64,000 nt of DNA from Breznakiella homolactica (GTDB lineage Bacteria > Spirochaetota > Spirochaetia > Treponematales > Breznakiellaceae). This document shows positions 17,635 through 26,168 of the stretch, one piece after another (within the stretch, counting starts at the first letter, position 1; every line of letters starts with the position of its first letter). Under the pieces are notes generated by a model that was not told the origin of the DNA, ran no database searches, and saw only the letters and a program-made list of their open reading frames with translations. The position numbers were made by a program, and so were the translations under genes. The stretch covers positions 4,154,001 through 4,218,000 of the forward strand of contig NZ_CP067089.2 of assembly GCF_016616095.2 (NCBI RefSeq), in the 5' to 3' direction.

Positions 17635-19434
17635 CTAGCCGATCAGCTCCGCCAATTCATCCACCAGCCTGCCGAAGGCTTTGCAGGCCGCTTCCACCGG
17701 TTCCGGCGACGCCATGTCCACCCCGGCGACCTTGAGCGACTCAATGGGGAACCGGGACCCGCCGGATTTGAGGAAGGCGAAGTAATCGTCCCGTTCCTTT
17801 GTTCCCCCGGAGAGAACCCGTTCCGCCAGGGCCAGGGACGCGGAAACACCGGTGGCGTATTTGTATACATAAAACGCCCGGTAGAAGTGGGGAATCCTTA
17901 AGCCTTCAAGGTCGCTGGTTTCCTCAAAAACCATTTCCGGCCCGAAGTACTTGGTCAGCAGTTTCCGGTACTCTTCCCGGAGAACATCCACCGTCAGGGG
18001 GGTGCCCCCTTCCTCCAGTTCGTGGCTCCGCTTCTCGAATTCCGCGAACATGGTCTGGCGGTACAGTGTCGCCAGGAGATCGTCCACCCGCTTGTTGACC
18101 AGGTACACCTTGAGTTCCGGCGTGTCCGCGTTTTTTTCAAGATGCCTGAAGAGGAGCTCCTCATTGAAGGTGCTGGCCACTTCAGCCTCGAATATGGTGT
18201 ACCCGTACTGCATGAAGGGATTGGACTTCGCCGAATACCAGGAGTGCATGGAATGGCCCCCTTCATGGGCCAAAGTAAATACATCCCGGATGGCGTCTTC
18301 CTTGTAATTCATGAGGATATAGGGATCCCCCGCGTAACTTCCCGCGGAAAACGCTCCCGACCGTTTGCCCTTGTTTTCGTACCGGTCCGCCCATCGGCCG
18401 AGGAGACCCGAGCGGAGGGTGTTTACGTATTCATCCCCCAGGGGGACGAGGGCCTTGGAGACCATGTCCACCGCCTCATCCCAGGTGGTTCTGGTGATCG
18501 CCGCGGGAACGATGGGAACATACACATCGTAATGCCGGAGCTCATCCACCTTAAGGGCTTTTTTCCGCAGGCCGTAATAGCGGTGCAGGGGCCCGAGGTT
18601 GGCGCTGACCGTACCGATGAGGTTGTCGTATACCGATTCAGGGACATCGTCGGGAAAAAGCGCCGCCGAGCGGGCGGAGGGGAAATTCCTGATCCGGGCT
18701 TTGATGACATCGTTTTTTACGGACCCGCTGTACAGGGACGCCAGGGTCGTCTTGTGGGCCTCGAACTGGCCGTAGAAAATGCCGTAGGTCCGCTTCCGCA
18801 GTTCCCGGTCGGGATTCTCCATAAACACCGACCAGGTAGACTGGGACAGGGGTTTGGGCCCCTGAGCGGTCTCGACGGTGCCGAAGCTGATGTCCACGTT
18901 GGTAAGCACCGAGAACGCGTCGTGGGCAACGTCTTCTCCCTCGGCGTGGATGGCCAGGATGCGTTCTTCCTTGTCGCTCAGAATGTGGGGTTTGTACCGG
19001 AGCAGCTTTTTAAGATAAATCCGGTATTCCTCAATCCTCGGATTTTCCAGGAACTGCCCCATGGCTGCGTCGGGGATTGCCTGGATTTCGGGAACCGACC
19101 AGGAATCGGCGGCCTGGACTTTCGCCGCGGCCATCATAAACCGGCCGCTCATGGACCGGGCCGCGCTGTCGCCTTCGTCCTCGGTCTGCCGCAGCTCGCT
19201 GTAATAGGCGAGCCGCTCCTCCAGCAGCCCGAGGTCCCGGGAAAAGTCGAGGTAATCCGCCAAGGCTTCGGCGGATCTGCCCAGGGTTCCCCGGAAGGAT
19301 GGAATTTTTTCAGCCATCTTCTCATAGTCGCCGAGTCCGGCGGTCCAGGCTTCGTCATTGGGATACAACGTTGAAAGATCCCAGGTGTTTTCCCGGGCTA
19401 CCTCCGAACGGGAGGGAATTGTTCCAGCTGCCAT
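17635..19434 (-). CDS. pepF: Oligoendopeptidase F (M3 metallopeptidase)
   Basis: 599 residues, the normal PepF length. The zinc motif HEGGH is at 390-394 in TLAHEGGHSMHSWYS, and the third ligand region is ...FEAEVASTFNEELL. It hydrolyses short oligopeptides in the cytoplasm. The frame is open upstream into cysK, but the ATG at 19434 has CTGGAG six bases before it and leaves a 20-bp gap after cysK, so that start is preferred. It is probably cotranscribed with cysK and supplies amino acids to the catabolic enzymes nearby. Confidence 0.94.
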   Translation of the reverse strand: MAAGTIPSRSEVARENTWDLSTLYPNDEAWTAGLGDYEKMAEKIPSFRGTLGRSAEALADYLDFSRDLGLLEERLAYYSELRQTEDEGDSAARSMSGRFMMAAAKVQAADSWSVPEIQAIPDAAMGQFLENPRIEEYRIYLKKLLRYKPHILSDKEERILAIHAEGEDVAHDAFSVLTNVDISFGTVETAQGPKPLSQSTWSVFMENPDRELRKRTYGIFYGQFEAHKTTLASLYSGSVKNDVIKARIRNFPSARSAALFPDDVPESVYDNLIGTVSANLGPLHRYYGLRKKALKVDELRHYDVYVPIVPAAITRTTWDEAVDMVSKALVPLGDEYVNTLRSGLLGRWADRYENKGKRSGAFSAGSYAGDPYILMNYKEDAIRDVFTLAHEGGHSMHSWYSAKSNPFMQYGYTIFEAEVASTFNEELLFRHLEKNADTPELKVYLVNKRVDDLLATLYRQTMFAEFEKRSHELEEGGTPLTVDVLREEYRKLLTKYFGPEMVFEETSDLEGLRIPHFYRAFYVYKYATGVSASLALAERVLSGGTKERDDYFAFLKSGGSRFPIESLKVAGVDMASPEPVEAACKAFGRLVDELAELIG

Positions 19435-19454
19435 AATACGCTCCAGATGTTGAT

Positions 19455-20381
19455 TTACGCCTGTCCCGAGTAGAGCCACGTTGAAAGGTACCGCTCTCCG
19501 GTGTCGCAGGCAATGGTTACGATCAGTTTATCTTTGTTTTCCGGTTTTGAAGCCAGGTCCAGGGCGGCTTTCATGTTTGCCCCGCTGGAAATTCCCGCGA
19601 AGATGCCTTCTTTCCTGGCCATGCCGCGGGCGCACTCGCCGGCTTCTTCCCAGGTGACGGTCACAATTTCGTCTATCACGGACCGGTCGAAATTGTCCGG
19701 CACGAACCCGGCGCCGATGCCCTGGATCTTGTTGGGGCCCGCCTTTCCCCCGGAAAGAACGGGACTTTCCGCGGGTTCCACCGCGACGATCCGGACATTC
19801 GGGTTTTGGGCTTTGAGGAAGCGGCCCACGCCGGTCACGGTTCCGCCGGTTCCGACCGCCGCTACGAAGATATCAATTTTTCCGTCGGTGTCCCGCCATA
19901 TTTCCGGGCCGGTGGTTTTTTCATGGGCCATCGGGTTCGCGGGGTTGGAAAACTGCATGGGCATATACGCGCCGGGATGGTTTTTGCGGTATTCTTCGGC
20001 TTTTTCGATGGCGCCCGTCATGCCCTTGTCACCAGGGGTGAGGATAAGCTCCGCCCCCAGGGCTTCCAGGAGTTTGCGCCGCTCCATACTCATGGTTTCG
20101 GGCATGGTAAGCACCAGTTTGTATCCCCGGTTCGCGGCAATGAGCGCGAGGCCGATGCCGGTATTGCCGCTGGTGGGTTCTATTATAGTGCCCCCGGGCT
20201 TCAGCAGGCCCTGTTCCTCCGCGGCGTTCACCATAAACAGTGCGGCCCGGTCCTTAACGCTGGAAAGGGGATTTTTGTATTCCAGTTTTACCGCGACCCG
20301 TCCGGGGCCCTGGTTGAGGGTATCCGCGTAGACCAGCGGGGTATTTCCGATCAGATCAGAGGGTTTTTTTGCAATTTTCAT
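19455..20381 (-). CDS. cysK: Cysteine synthase (O-acetylserine sulfhydrylase)
   Basis: 308-residue fold-type II PLP enzyme making cysteine from O-acetylserine and sulfide. Schiff-base lysine K43 is in NPLSSVKDRAA, the PLP phosphate loop TSGNTG at 70-75, and GTGGTVTGVGR binds substrate. CysK and CysM types are hard to separate; the sequence is closest to CysK in overall form. GGAG lies six bases before the ATG and may be hidden by a hairpin (20388-20419). A pepF gene follows. Confidence 0.93.
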   Translation of the reverse strand: MKIAKKPSDLIGNTPLVYADTLNQGPGRVAVKLEYKNPLSSVKDRAALFMVNAAEEQGLLKPGGTIIEPTSGNTGIGLALIAANRGYKLVLTMPETMSMERRKLLEALGAELILTPGDKGMTGAIEKAEEYRKNHPGAYMPMQFSNPANPMAHEKTTGPEIWRDTDGKIDIFVAAVGTGGTVTGVGRFLKAQNPNVRIVAVEPAESPVLSGGKAGPNKIQGIGAGFVPDNFDRSVIDEIVTVTWEEAGECARGMARKEGIFAGISSGANMKAALDLASKPENKDKLIVTIACDTGERYLSTWLYSGQA

Positions 20382-20387
20382 AGGTTT

Positions 20388-20419
20388 CTCCGTTTACTGT
20401 TATTTCCAGATTAACGGAG
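20388..20419 (-). promoter_or_regulatory. Possible Shine-Dalgarno-sequestering hairpin ahead of cysK
   Basis: In the minus-strand leader, CTCCGTT (complement of 20413-20419) can pair with AACGGAG (complement of 20388-20394), which contains the cysK Shine-Dalgarno GGAG. The 18-nt loop makes it modestly stable. A translational control role is inferred. Confidence 0.35.
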
Positions 20420-20518
20420 ATTGGCGCTTATGTCCAAGGGAAGGACACAATAATGGGAAAATTCCTTTTGAAATTGGCGCGGCCGGCGGCGGAACGGAAT
20501 CCCGGCAAAAGGACCCTG

Positions 20519-20544
20519 GGGTTACCGGATACGGCCGGTAACCC
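20519..20544 (-). terminator. Probable terminator of the lipoprotein gene
   Basis: GGGTTACCGG and CCGGTAACCC form a perfect 10-bp stem with a 6-nt loop just downstream of the minus-strand stop at 20559. On the minus strand the sequence continues CAGGGTCCTTTT, a weak U tract. Confidence 0.6.
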
Positions 20545-20558
20545 AAGAGGCGGTGTTT

Positions 20559-21200
20559 TTATTTCAAATACAGTATAACTTCGTCAATCTGATTGGCTTC
20601 AAAACCGGTTTCATCGACAATTTCATCAACAAGCTCGGTGGAAACGAATTTTAGTTTTGTCTTGTTCTGGTTTATATACAGTTCAACGCCGTCGGACGCG
20701 CTGAGATCTTCATTGAGCGCCGGTGATTTTGTGGTCATTTCCATATAATATTTCCCTATTTTAGTGATCATTTTGGAAATTCCATCATCCGGATTCACAC
20801 TGTCTATAATCACAACACCATTTTCCTCGGTTGCGTCGGGATCTTGGGAATATGTGTTAATAAGTGTATCCCAAAAGGTGTCTTTTAAATTTCCAAAATA
20901 ATCCGTGAGGATTTTTTCCATATCAATTTTAACCCGGACCGCGGCGGCATCACCGGTGTAATTTTGGAGGGTAACGGGAAATTCCATGCCCATCGTTAAT
21001 TTCATGGAACTTTCAGGAATATTTTGATCCGTTTGTTTCGGTATTTTTACCGTTTCCGAGCCTTCCCAGTTTCCCCGGATTTCCTCAAAACTGGTGACCC
21101 TGGTCCATTCATCCTTGCTGCCGCTGTCGCCGCAGCCCAAAAAGACAGCCGATATCAACGCAACTGCACAAAAGAAAACAACCGGTTTAGCGAATTTCAT
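20559..21200 (-). CDS. Putative lipoprotein of unknown function
   Basis: 213 residues with a lipoprotein signal peptide (MKFAKPVVFFCAVALISAVF then LGC, Cys23). The mature part is a soluble beta-rich domain beginning with TSFEEIRGNWEGSETVKIPK, which resembles small lipocalin-like treponeme lipoproteins that start with a W/G motif, but I do not assign a family. GGGGG precedes the ATG. It lies 77 bp downstream of the YVTN gene on the same strand and may share its transcript or use the TATACT element at about 21224. Confidence 0.75.
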   Translation of the reverse strand: MKFAKPVVFFCAVALISAVFLGCGDSGSKDEWTRVTSFEEIRGNWEGSETVKIPKQTDQNIPESSMKLTMGMEFPVTLQNYTGDAAAVRVKIDMEKILTDYFGNLKDTFWDTLINTYSQDPDATEENGVVIIDSVNPDDGISKMITKIGKYYMEMTTKSPALNEDLSASDGVELYINQNKTKLKFVSTELVDEIVDETGFEANQIDEVILYLK

Positions 21201-21277
21201 AATCTACCCCCATAGTACTTACAGTATACCCCCGGAATTTTGAAATATCTGTTTTTTTGCGGGTGTAATTTTTCTGT

Positions 21278-22687
21278 TTATTCCCCGATTTGGTACAATT
21301 CCAGATTGGCGTCGAGAAAATCCGTAAAGACGAGGTATTTGCCGTCGGGGGAGACCGCGAGCCCCGTGGGCTGGTTCCGTCCCCAGACCCGGCCCTGCGG
21401 GGAAAGATCCCGGGCATCCAGGACCGACAGGGTTCCAAAATCCGGCCCCGGCAGGGTGTAGTCCTCCGGGTTGTTGCGGCCCCGGGATGAAACAAAGATT
21501 CGCCCTTTATCCGGGGAAAAGGCGATGGTGTTGATATTTGGCCCCACCCGGCGGGATCTGAGGAGTTTTCCGGTGGCGGCATCCAGGATATTGACCGTAC
21601 CCCTGGCCATATCCGAAACGTAGAGCTTGCCGGCGCTGTACAGGATGTGCCGGGCGGCTCCGGCGCCCTCATACAGGCGGTACCGGGCGGTAACCTTTCC
21701 AAGAACCGTATCGATTACCGCTACAGCCGGCTCATCGAAGATGGCGGTGTACAGAAGCGTACCGTCCGGTGAAAATACCATGCCCCGCGGGGTTCCTCCC
21801 GTTGGGATGCGGGCGGTAATCTTCCGTGTCTCCGGGTCTATTAAGCTTACGGTTTTGCTCTGCCAGTTGGAAACCGCCGTAATGCTTCCCTGGGGATTCT
21901 GGACGATCACCTTGGGCATGGCGCCGCCTGAGGATATCGAGTCTATAAACGTGAGACTATGCAAATCGAAAATATGGATTTCGTGGTCTTCCATATTTGA
22001 TACCCACAGCTCCCGCCGGCGTTCATCTGCCAGGGGCTCCACAAATCCCCGGGATTGGCTTTCCGGAACTTTGAGGCGGGTTTCGTACCGGAGTACCGGC
22101 GTCCTGCCGGCTTCTTCCGAAAAACCAAATACATCGATGCCGTGTTCATCAAGGAGGGGGATGAAAATCCGGGTCCCGTCCGGGGAAAAAACGGCGCTTT
22201 TGGGCTGGCGTCCGGTGGGCAGCTCCGTGACCAGGGAAAGGGGGCCCGAATCGGGTTCGAGTTTTATTTCCATGAGCCCGCTGCGGACAGCGCCGGCCAG
22301 GGTTTCCGGGTCAATCTCCCGGGTACGATATCCGGGATGCCGGACCGTCAGAGGCGCCCCGGCGGTTTCCAGAAGGAATGTCCGGATCCCTGCGGCTTCT
22401 GAAAGGGGCAGCAGTTCGGATTCACCCAAAAAAAGACCCGCCTCCGGAGGCCCTGATTTTACGGAAAAACCGCAGGGCAGGGGCAGCGGGAAAACAGCCT
22501 CCGGCTCCGGCACGGTCTCCGGCTCCGGAGGATTTTCCGGTTCCGCAAGCAGCGGAAGGGGCGCTGCCTCTGTAACTGCAGTCTCCCCGGAGGTATTGCC
22601 GCAGGTCAGGATAGAAAATACTCCGGCGGCGAACACAGCGGCCAGCGCCAGATTCAGCAGCGGATATGTCGGATGTTTTTTTCTCAT
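21278..22687 (-). CDS. Exported YVTN-type beta-propeller lipoprotein
   Basis: 469 residues. The N-terminus has a membrane segment ending SILTCG, a likely lipobox. A Pro/Glu-rich spacer (PENPPEPETVPEPEAVFPLP) is followed by a PEGA-like region and then, from about 160, repeated units of the kind FSPDGTRIFIPL, FSPDGTLLYTAI, FSPDKGRIFVSS and VSPDGKYLVFTD. These are YVTN/40-residue propeller blades, probably a seven-bladed extracytoplasmic propeller that binds a ligand or partner. Function is unknown. It is divergent from the LEA-type lipoprotein gene. Confidence 0.85.
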   Translation of the reverse strand: MRKKHPTYPLLNLALAAVFAAGVFSILTCGNTSGETAVTEAAPLPLLAEPENPPEPETVPEPEAVFPLPLPCGFSVKSGPPEAGLFLGESELLPLSEAAGIRTFLLETAGAPLTVRHPGYRTREIDPETLAGAVRSGLMEIKLEPDSGPLSLVTELPTGRQPKSAVFSPDGTRIFIPLLDEHGIDVFGFSEEAGRTPVLRYETRLKVPESQSRGFVEPLADERRRELWVSNMEDHEIHIFDLHSLTFIDSISSGGAMPKVIVQNPQGSITAVSNWQSKTVSLIDPETRKITARIPTGGTPRGMVFSPDGTLLYTAIFDEPAVAVIDTVLGKVTARYRLYEGAGAARHILYSAGKLYVSDMARGTVNILDAATGKLLRSRRVGPNINTIAFSPDKGRIFVSSRGRNNPEDYTLPGPDFGTLSVLDARDLSPQGRVWGRNQPTGLAVSPDGKYLVFTDFLDANLELYQIGE

Positions 22688-22730
22688 ATATACTGAATAC
22701 CCTGTTTCATAATCCCCCCAAAATCCCGCC

Positions 22731-22759
22731 TTGGCAACCCTTCTTTTTTGCCCTATGAT
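22731..22759 (+). promoter_or_regulatory. Predicted leaderless promoter of the LEA-type lipoprotein gene
   Basis: TTGGCA (22731-22736), a 17-bp spacer, and TATGAT (22754-22759). The -10 box ends seven bases before the ATG at 22767. Confidence 0.65.
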
Positions 22760-22766
22760 CTACACC

Positions 22767-23648
22767 ATGAGACGTTTTTCCCTGTTATTCCTGCGTTTTT
22801 TTGTGCTGGCCGCGGCGGTCAGTGTCTGTTCCTGCGCAGCCAAAGTGCTTCCTCCCGACCCGCCGCCGGAAGAGTCTCCGGTACTTTCCATGGCGTTTGA
22901 AAAGATCGAAGCCCGTTCTCCGGTTCTGCTGGATCTGTATTATTCCCTTGAAATTGAAAATCCCCGCCCGTCGGGGGCTGTTTTTACCCTGGACCGGGCG
23001 GCCTTTACCGTTAATGGCACGGCTTTTACCCTGCCCGAAGAAGCTCTGGATATCCGGGAGCAGTACCGTATTGAGGGGCACGGCCGCGTTTCGGTGCCTG
23101 TCCGCGTTGCCCTGAACCTTGGGGATTTTTCCGACCCCGCCGACCCGGATTTCGATGATTACCGTACCGGGTTCTCGGCGGATGTCCTTTTCCGTTTTGA
23201 CGGCGGTTCCGCGGTGGCCGCCGCCGTTTCCGCTGACGCGGAATTTCCCCGGATCCGGGAGCCTAACTTTCAGATTACGTCGATTGCCATAAAAAAAGCG
23301 GAACTCGTTAATACCCGCTTTATAGTACGGCTCCGGATAGAAAACCCCAACCCTTTCCCGGTGGATCTTTCGTCGTTTTCCTATGAACTGCACGGCGCCG
23401 GCCGTTTCTGGGCGGAGGGGAACGAAACCGATGTCCTGCGGATCGATGCCCGGGGCTACGCGGAGACGGACCTTTTCCTGATCATGAATTTCATCAACAT
23501 GCGCCGGGAACTCCTGAACCAGGTGATTGCCATGAAGCAGGTCGCCTACCGGTTTTCCGGGGAAGCGCAGATTTCCACCGGGGTTGCGTACCTTCCGGGC
23601 TTTACCATGGGGTTCGACCGTTCCGGCAGTTCCCCGGTTATCGAGTAG
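22767..23648 (+). CDS. LEA type 2 (WHy-domain) lipoprotein
   Basis: 293 residues from MRRFSLLFLRFFVLAAAVSV with a lipobox ending CSC. The mature part holds two repeats of a LEA14/WHy-like beta domain: DLYYSLEIENPRPSGAVFTL near 60 and VRLRIENPNPFPVDLSSFSY near 190. Bacterial WHy proteins are periplasmic or surface-anchored and of uncertain role, often stress linked. The frame is open from 22731, but that lies inside the promoter; there is no Shine-Dalgarno and the mRNA is predicted to be leaderless. Confidence 0.8.
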   Translation: MRRFSLLFLRFFVLAAAVSVCSCAAKVLPPDPPPEESPVLSMAFEKIEARSPVLLDLYYSLEIENPRPSGAVFTLDRAAFTVNGTAFTLPEEALDIREQYRIEGHGRVSVPVRVALNLGDFSDPADPDFDDYRTGFSADVLFRFDGGSAVAAAVSADAEFPRIREPNFQITSIAIKKAELVNTRFIVRLRIENPNPFPVDLSSFSYELHGAGRFWAEGNETDVLRIDARGYAETDLFLIMNFINMRRELLNQVIAMKQVAYRFSGEAQISTGVAYLPGFTMGFDRSGSSPVIE

Positions 23649-23654
23649 CGGCCC

Positions 23655-24656
23655 CTAATCCATGGGAAAGGGAAGCACCGAATCAATGGTCTTCCTGCCG
23701 GCCAGCGCCATGATAAGGCGGTCCATTCCCAGGGCGACCCCGGAGCACCGGGGGTAGGGCAGCTCGGCGCCTCCGGGTCCTTTCCGGGGAAGAAATGTTT
23801 TCCAGTAATCGCTGTCTATGCCATGGGGAACCATGGCTGATTTGTTTTTTTCCGCCCCTTCGGCGGTAAAGAATTCCCTGACCGTTCCGGGATCGGTTTC
23901 TTCGGAATAACAGTTGGCCAGCTCGATCCCCCGGACGTACAGTTCCCACCGTTCCATGGTTTTTCCGTCCTGGGCCCGGCGGGCCAGGCAGGGAACAAAG
24001 GCGGGGTAATCCGTCAGCGCCGCCGGCCGGTCCCCGGGGAGCGCCGGTTCCACCGCGTGTACAAATATTAAATTGTATAAAGCCTCGAGTCCCATCCCGG
24101 GGGGCGGATCGAGTCCCAGTTTCCGGGCTTCGTCCTCCATAGCGCGGGGACCTTCCGCGGCCGCGTCATACAGACTGAATCCCGCCCAGCGGGAAAAGGC
24201 TTCTTCCATAGATATCCGCAGGAAGGGCGGCCGGAGATCCTCCGGGGCATCTTCAGGCAGTAGCCGGGAGAACAGTTCCTCGGTGATTGCCAGGGAATCA
24301 CGGTAGTCCGCGTCCATGGTGTAGTATTCCAGCATGGTAAATTCCGGGCTGTGGAGCCGGCCGGTGGATTCCCCGTTCCGGAAGCATTTTCCGATCTGGT
24401 ATATGCTCTGCCGGTGGTCGGCGATGAGCCGCTTCATCCAAATCTCCGGGGAAGGAACGAGCCAGTACGGCCTGGGTTTCCGGGCGCTGCTGCCCTCCGG
24501 CGGAATGTAAGATGTCCCGAAAACCTCCAGGCAGGATTCCGGGATAAGGTCCGGGGCCAGCACCGGCGTATCGGTTTCAAGATAATTTTTCTGGTCAAAG
24601 AAAGCCCGTGTCTTACGGATTATTTCGGCCCGGTATCGGAGGAGTTCCAGATCCAT
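23655..24656 (-). CDS. epmA: EF-P lysyltransferase-like class II aminoacyl-tRNA synthetase paralogue (EpmA/GenX)
   Basis: 333 residues with a class II LysRS catalytic core but no N-terminal anticodon-binding domain, the hallmark of EpmA (PoxA/GenX). It begins with the motif 1 region RAEIIRKTRAFFDQKNYLET, has FRNGESTGRLHSPEFTMLEY (motif 2) and CSGVALGMDRLIMAL (motif 3). EpmA attaches beta-lysine to elongation factor P; the mutase EpmB and efp are not in the window. It lies 3 bp downstream of murD and is probably cotranscribed with it. Confidence 0.9.
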   Translation of the reverse strand: MDLELLRYRAEIIRKTRAFFDQKNYLETDTPVLAPDLIPESCLEVFGTSYIPPEGSSARKPRPYWLVPSPEIWMKRLIADHRQSIYQIGKCFRNGESTGRLHSPEFTMLEYYTMDADYRDSLAITEELFSRLLPEDAPEDLRPPFLRISMEEAFSRWAGFSLYDAAAEGPRAMEDEARKLGLDPPPGMGLEALYNLIFVHAVEPALPGDRPAALTDYPAFVPCLARRAQDGKTMERWELYVRGIELANCYSEETDPGTVREFFTAEGAEKNKSAMVPHGIDSDYWKTFLPRKGPGGAELPYPRCSGVALGMDRLIMALAGRKTIDSVLPFPMD

Positions 24657-24659
24657 GGG

Positions 24660-26096
24660 CTAGGCTCCCGCGAGACGGCGGACCGCTTCTTTCCAGCGGT
24701 TGCCCCGGTCGAATTCATTCAGAAACATTCCGAAGGATGTGCACCCCGGGGAAAAGACGACGGTATCGCCTTTTTCCGCCCGGTCCAGGGCGGCTTTTGC
24801 GGCCCCTTCCGCGGAATCAAAGGGTCCCCGGAAAGGGGTATTGTCCCGGCGGAGCAGTCCCATGAGCTTTTCACTCCCCGTTCCCGCCAGGAGGATCACA
24901 TCCCCGGCACTCGCCGCGGCGTTTGCCAGGGGGGTAAAATCGAGGTTCTTATCGGTTCCGCCGGTTACGAGAATAGGCGGCTTCTCAAAGGCGTACACCG
25001 CGGCGGCGGCGGCTTCGGGAATCGTCGCGGCGCTGTCGTTGTAGAACCGGACTCCCCCTGCTTCAAGAAAAAATTCCAGCCTGTGGGGTATTCCGGGAAA
25101 CCGCCCCAGCGCGTCCCGGATGGTATCGGGTTCAAAACCGAGATCTCCCAGGGCTACCGCCGCGGCGAGGAGGTTTTTTTTCTGGTGATACCCCGGGGTG
25201 AGAAGTTCCGGCGGCACCGCCTCGGCGGCCGCTTTTCCCGGAAACCGGACGTATCCCGGGCCGTTTTCCCCGCTGAGCCAGCCACCGGACACGCCTCCGG
25301 GAAGGGGACTGCCGGAATAGACCAGGGGCCGCGCCTTTGTCTCCGAGAGGAATTCTTTCCCCCAGCTGTCGTCCCCGGCAACGGTGCAGTCCCGGCCGTC
25401 CTGGCCCCGGTAAATGATTTTTTTATCCGCCACATAGGCATCCATGGTACCGTAGCGGTCCAGGTGGTCCGGCATAATCGCCGTTATCACCGCCGCCCTG
25501 GGTTTCAGCAGGGCCTCTCCGGGGGAACCCGGCTTGAGGCGCCCCGCCAGATCCCCGAGCTGCCAGCTCGACAGTTCCAGGACCACATCGTCTTCTTCCC
25601 GGAGAGAATCGAGGAAAACCAGGGGAGAAACGGTTATATTGCCGCCGAGGTGCGCCTTAGGATTGCCCGGGACCGTATTGTTTTTATACGCCTCCGCCAT
25701 GGCCCAGTGTATAGCCGAAGCGGTGCTGGATTTTCCCTTGGAACCCGTTACGGCGGTAAGCCTGGCGGGGGAATCGGCCAGAAAAATGGAAATATCCGTT
25801 TCTACGCGCCGGGCGGCCTGGAGATAAGGTGAATCCGGCCGGACGCCGGGGTTTTTTACCACCATATCCGCCCGCTTAAAATCATCCGTTTCGTGGCGGC
25901 CGAGAACGTATCTGATGGGAAGGGCCGAAAGTTTCTCAATTGAAGGGGCCAGTACGGTCTCGTCCCGGAGGTCCGTAACCGTGACCTCCGCCCCTCTTTC
26001 GGCCAGATACCGGGCCGATTCGAGCCCCCCGCCGTGGAGGCCGAGACCCATTACCAGGACCCGGAGCCCCGAATACCTTCCGTCGCCAGTGTTCAC
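24660..26096 (-). CDS. murD: UDP-N-acetylmuramoyl-L-alanine--D-glutamate ligase
   Basis: 478-residue Mur ligase adding D-glutamate to UDP-MurNAc-L-Ala in the cytoplasm. It has the N-terminal Rossmann-like UDP-binding part (VLVMGLGLHGGG), the ATP loop TAVTGSKGKSSTASAIHW, the central NDSAATIPEA segment and the C-terminal ligand-binding domain (VTGGTDKNLDF). A GTG start at 26096 is supported by AGGAG seven bases upstream. It is the first gene of a murD-epmA pair; murE and ddl are on the same strand 5.5 kb further on. Confidence 0.94.
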   Translation of the reverse strand: MNTGDGRYSGLRVLVMGLGLHGGGLESARYLAERGAEVTVTDLRDETVLAPSIEKLSALPIRYVLGRHETDDFKRADMVVKNPGVRPDSPYLQAARRVETDISIFLADSPARLTAVTGSKGKSSTASAIHWAMAEAYKNNTVPGNPKAHLGGNITVSPLVFLDSLREEDDVVLELSSWQLGDLAGRLKPGSPGEALLKPRAAVITAIMPDHLDRYGTMDAYVADKKIIYRGQDGRDCTVAGDDSWGKEFLSETKARPLVYSGSPLPGGVSGGWLSGENGPGYVRFPGKAAAEAVPPELLTPGYHQKKNLLAAAVALGDLGFEPDTIRDALGRFPGIPHRLEFFLEAGGVRFYNDSAATIPEAAAAAVYAFEKPPILVTGGTDKNLDFTPLANAAASAGDVILLAGTGSEKLMGLLRRDNTPFRGPFDSAEGAAKAALDRAEKGDTVVFSPGCTSFGMFLNEFDRGNRWKEAVRRLAGA

Positions 26097-26132
26097 TGTT
26101 TTTCTCCTGACTGTATATGTACCATTTTACCA

Positions 26133-26161
26133 TTGCCCGGACAATTACTTCATAGTATAGT
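26133..26161 (+). promoter_or_regulatory. Predicted leaderless promoter of the FecR-domain gene
   Basis: TTGCCC (26133-26138), 17-bp spacer, TATAGT (26156-26161). The -10 box ends seven bases before the ATG at 26169 and no Shine-Dalgarno is present. Confidence 0.65.
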
Positions 26162-26168
26162 ATTCTAT

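Noticed and set aside
18022..19374. 450-codon plus-strand frame opposite pepF
   Set aside because: Antisense shadow; pepF has intact HEGGH motif and start signals.
24351..25832. 493-codon plus-strand frame opposite epmA and murD
   Set aside because: Runs across two well-identified genes in antisense; no start signal.
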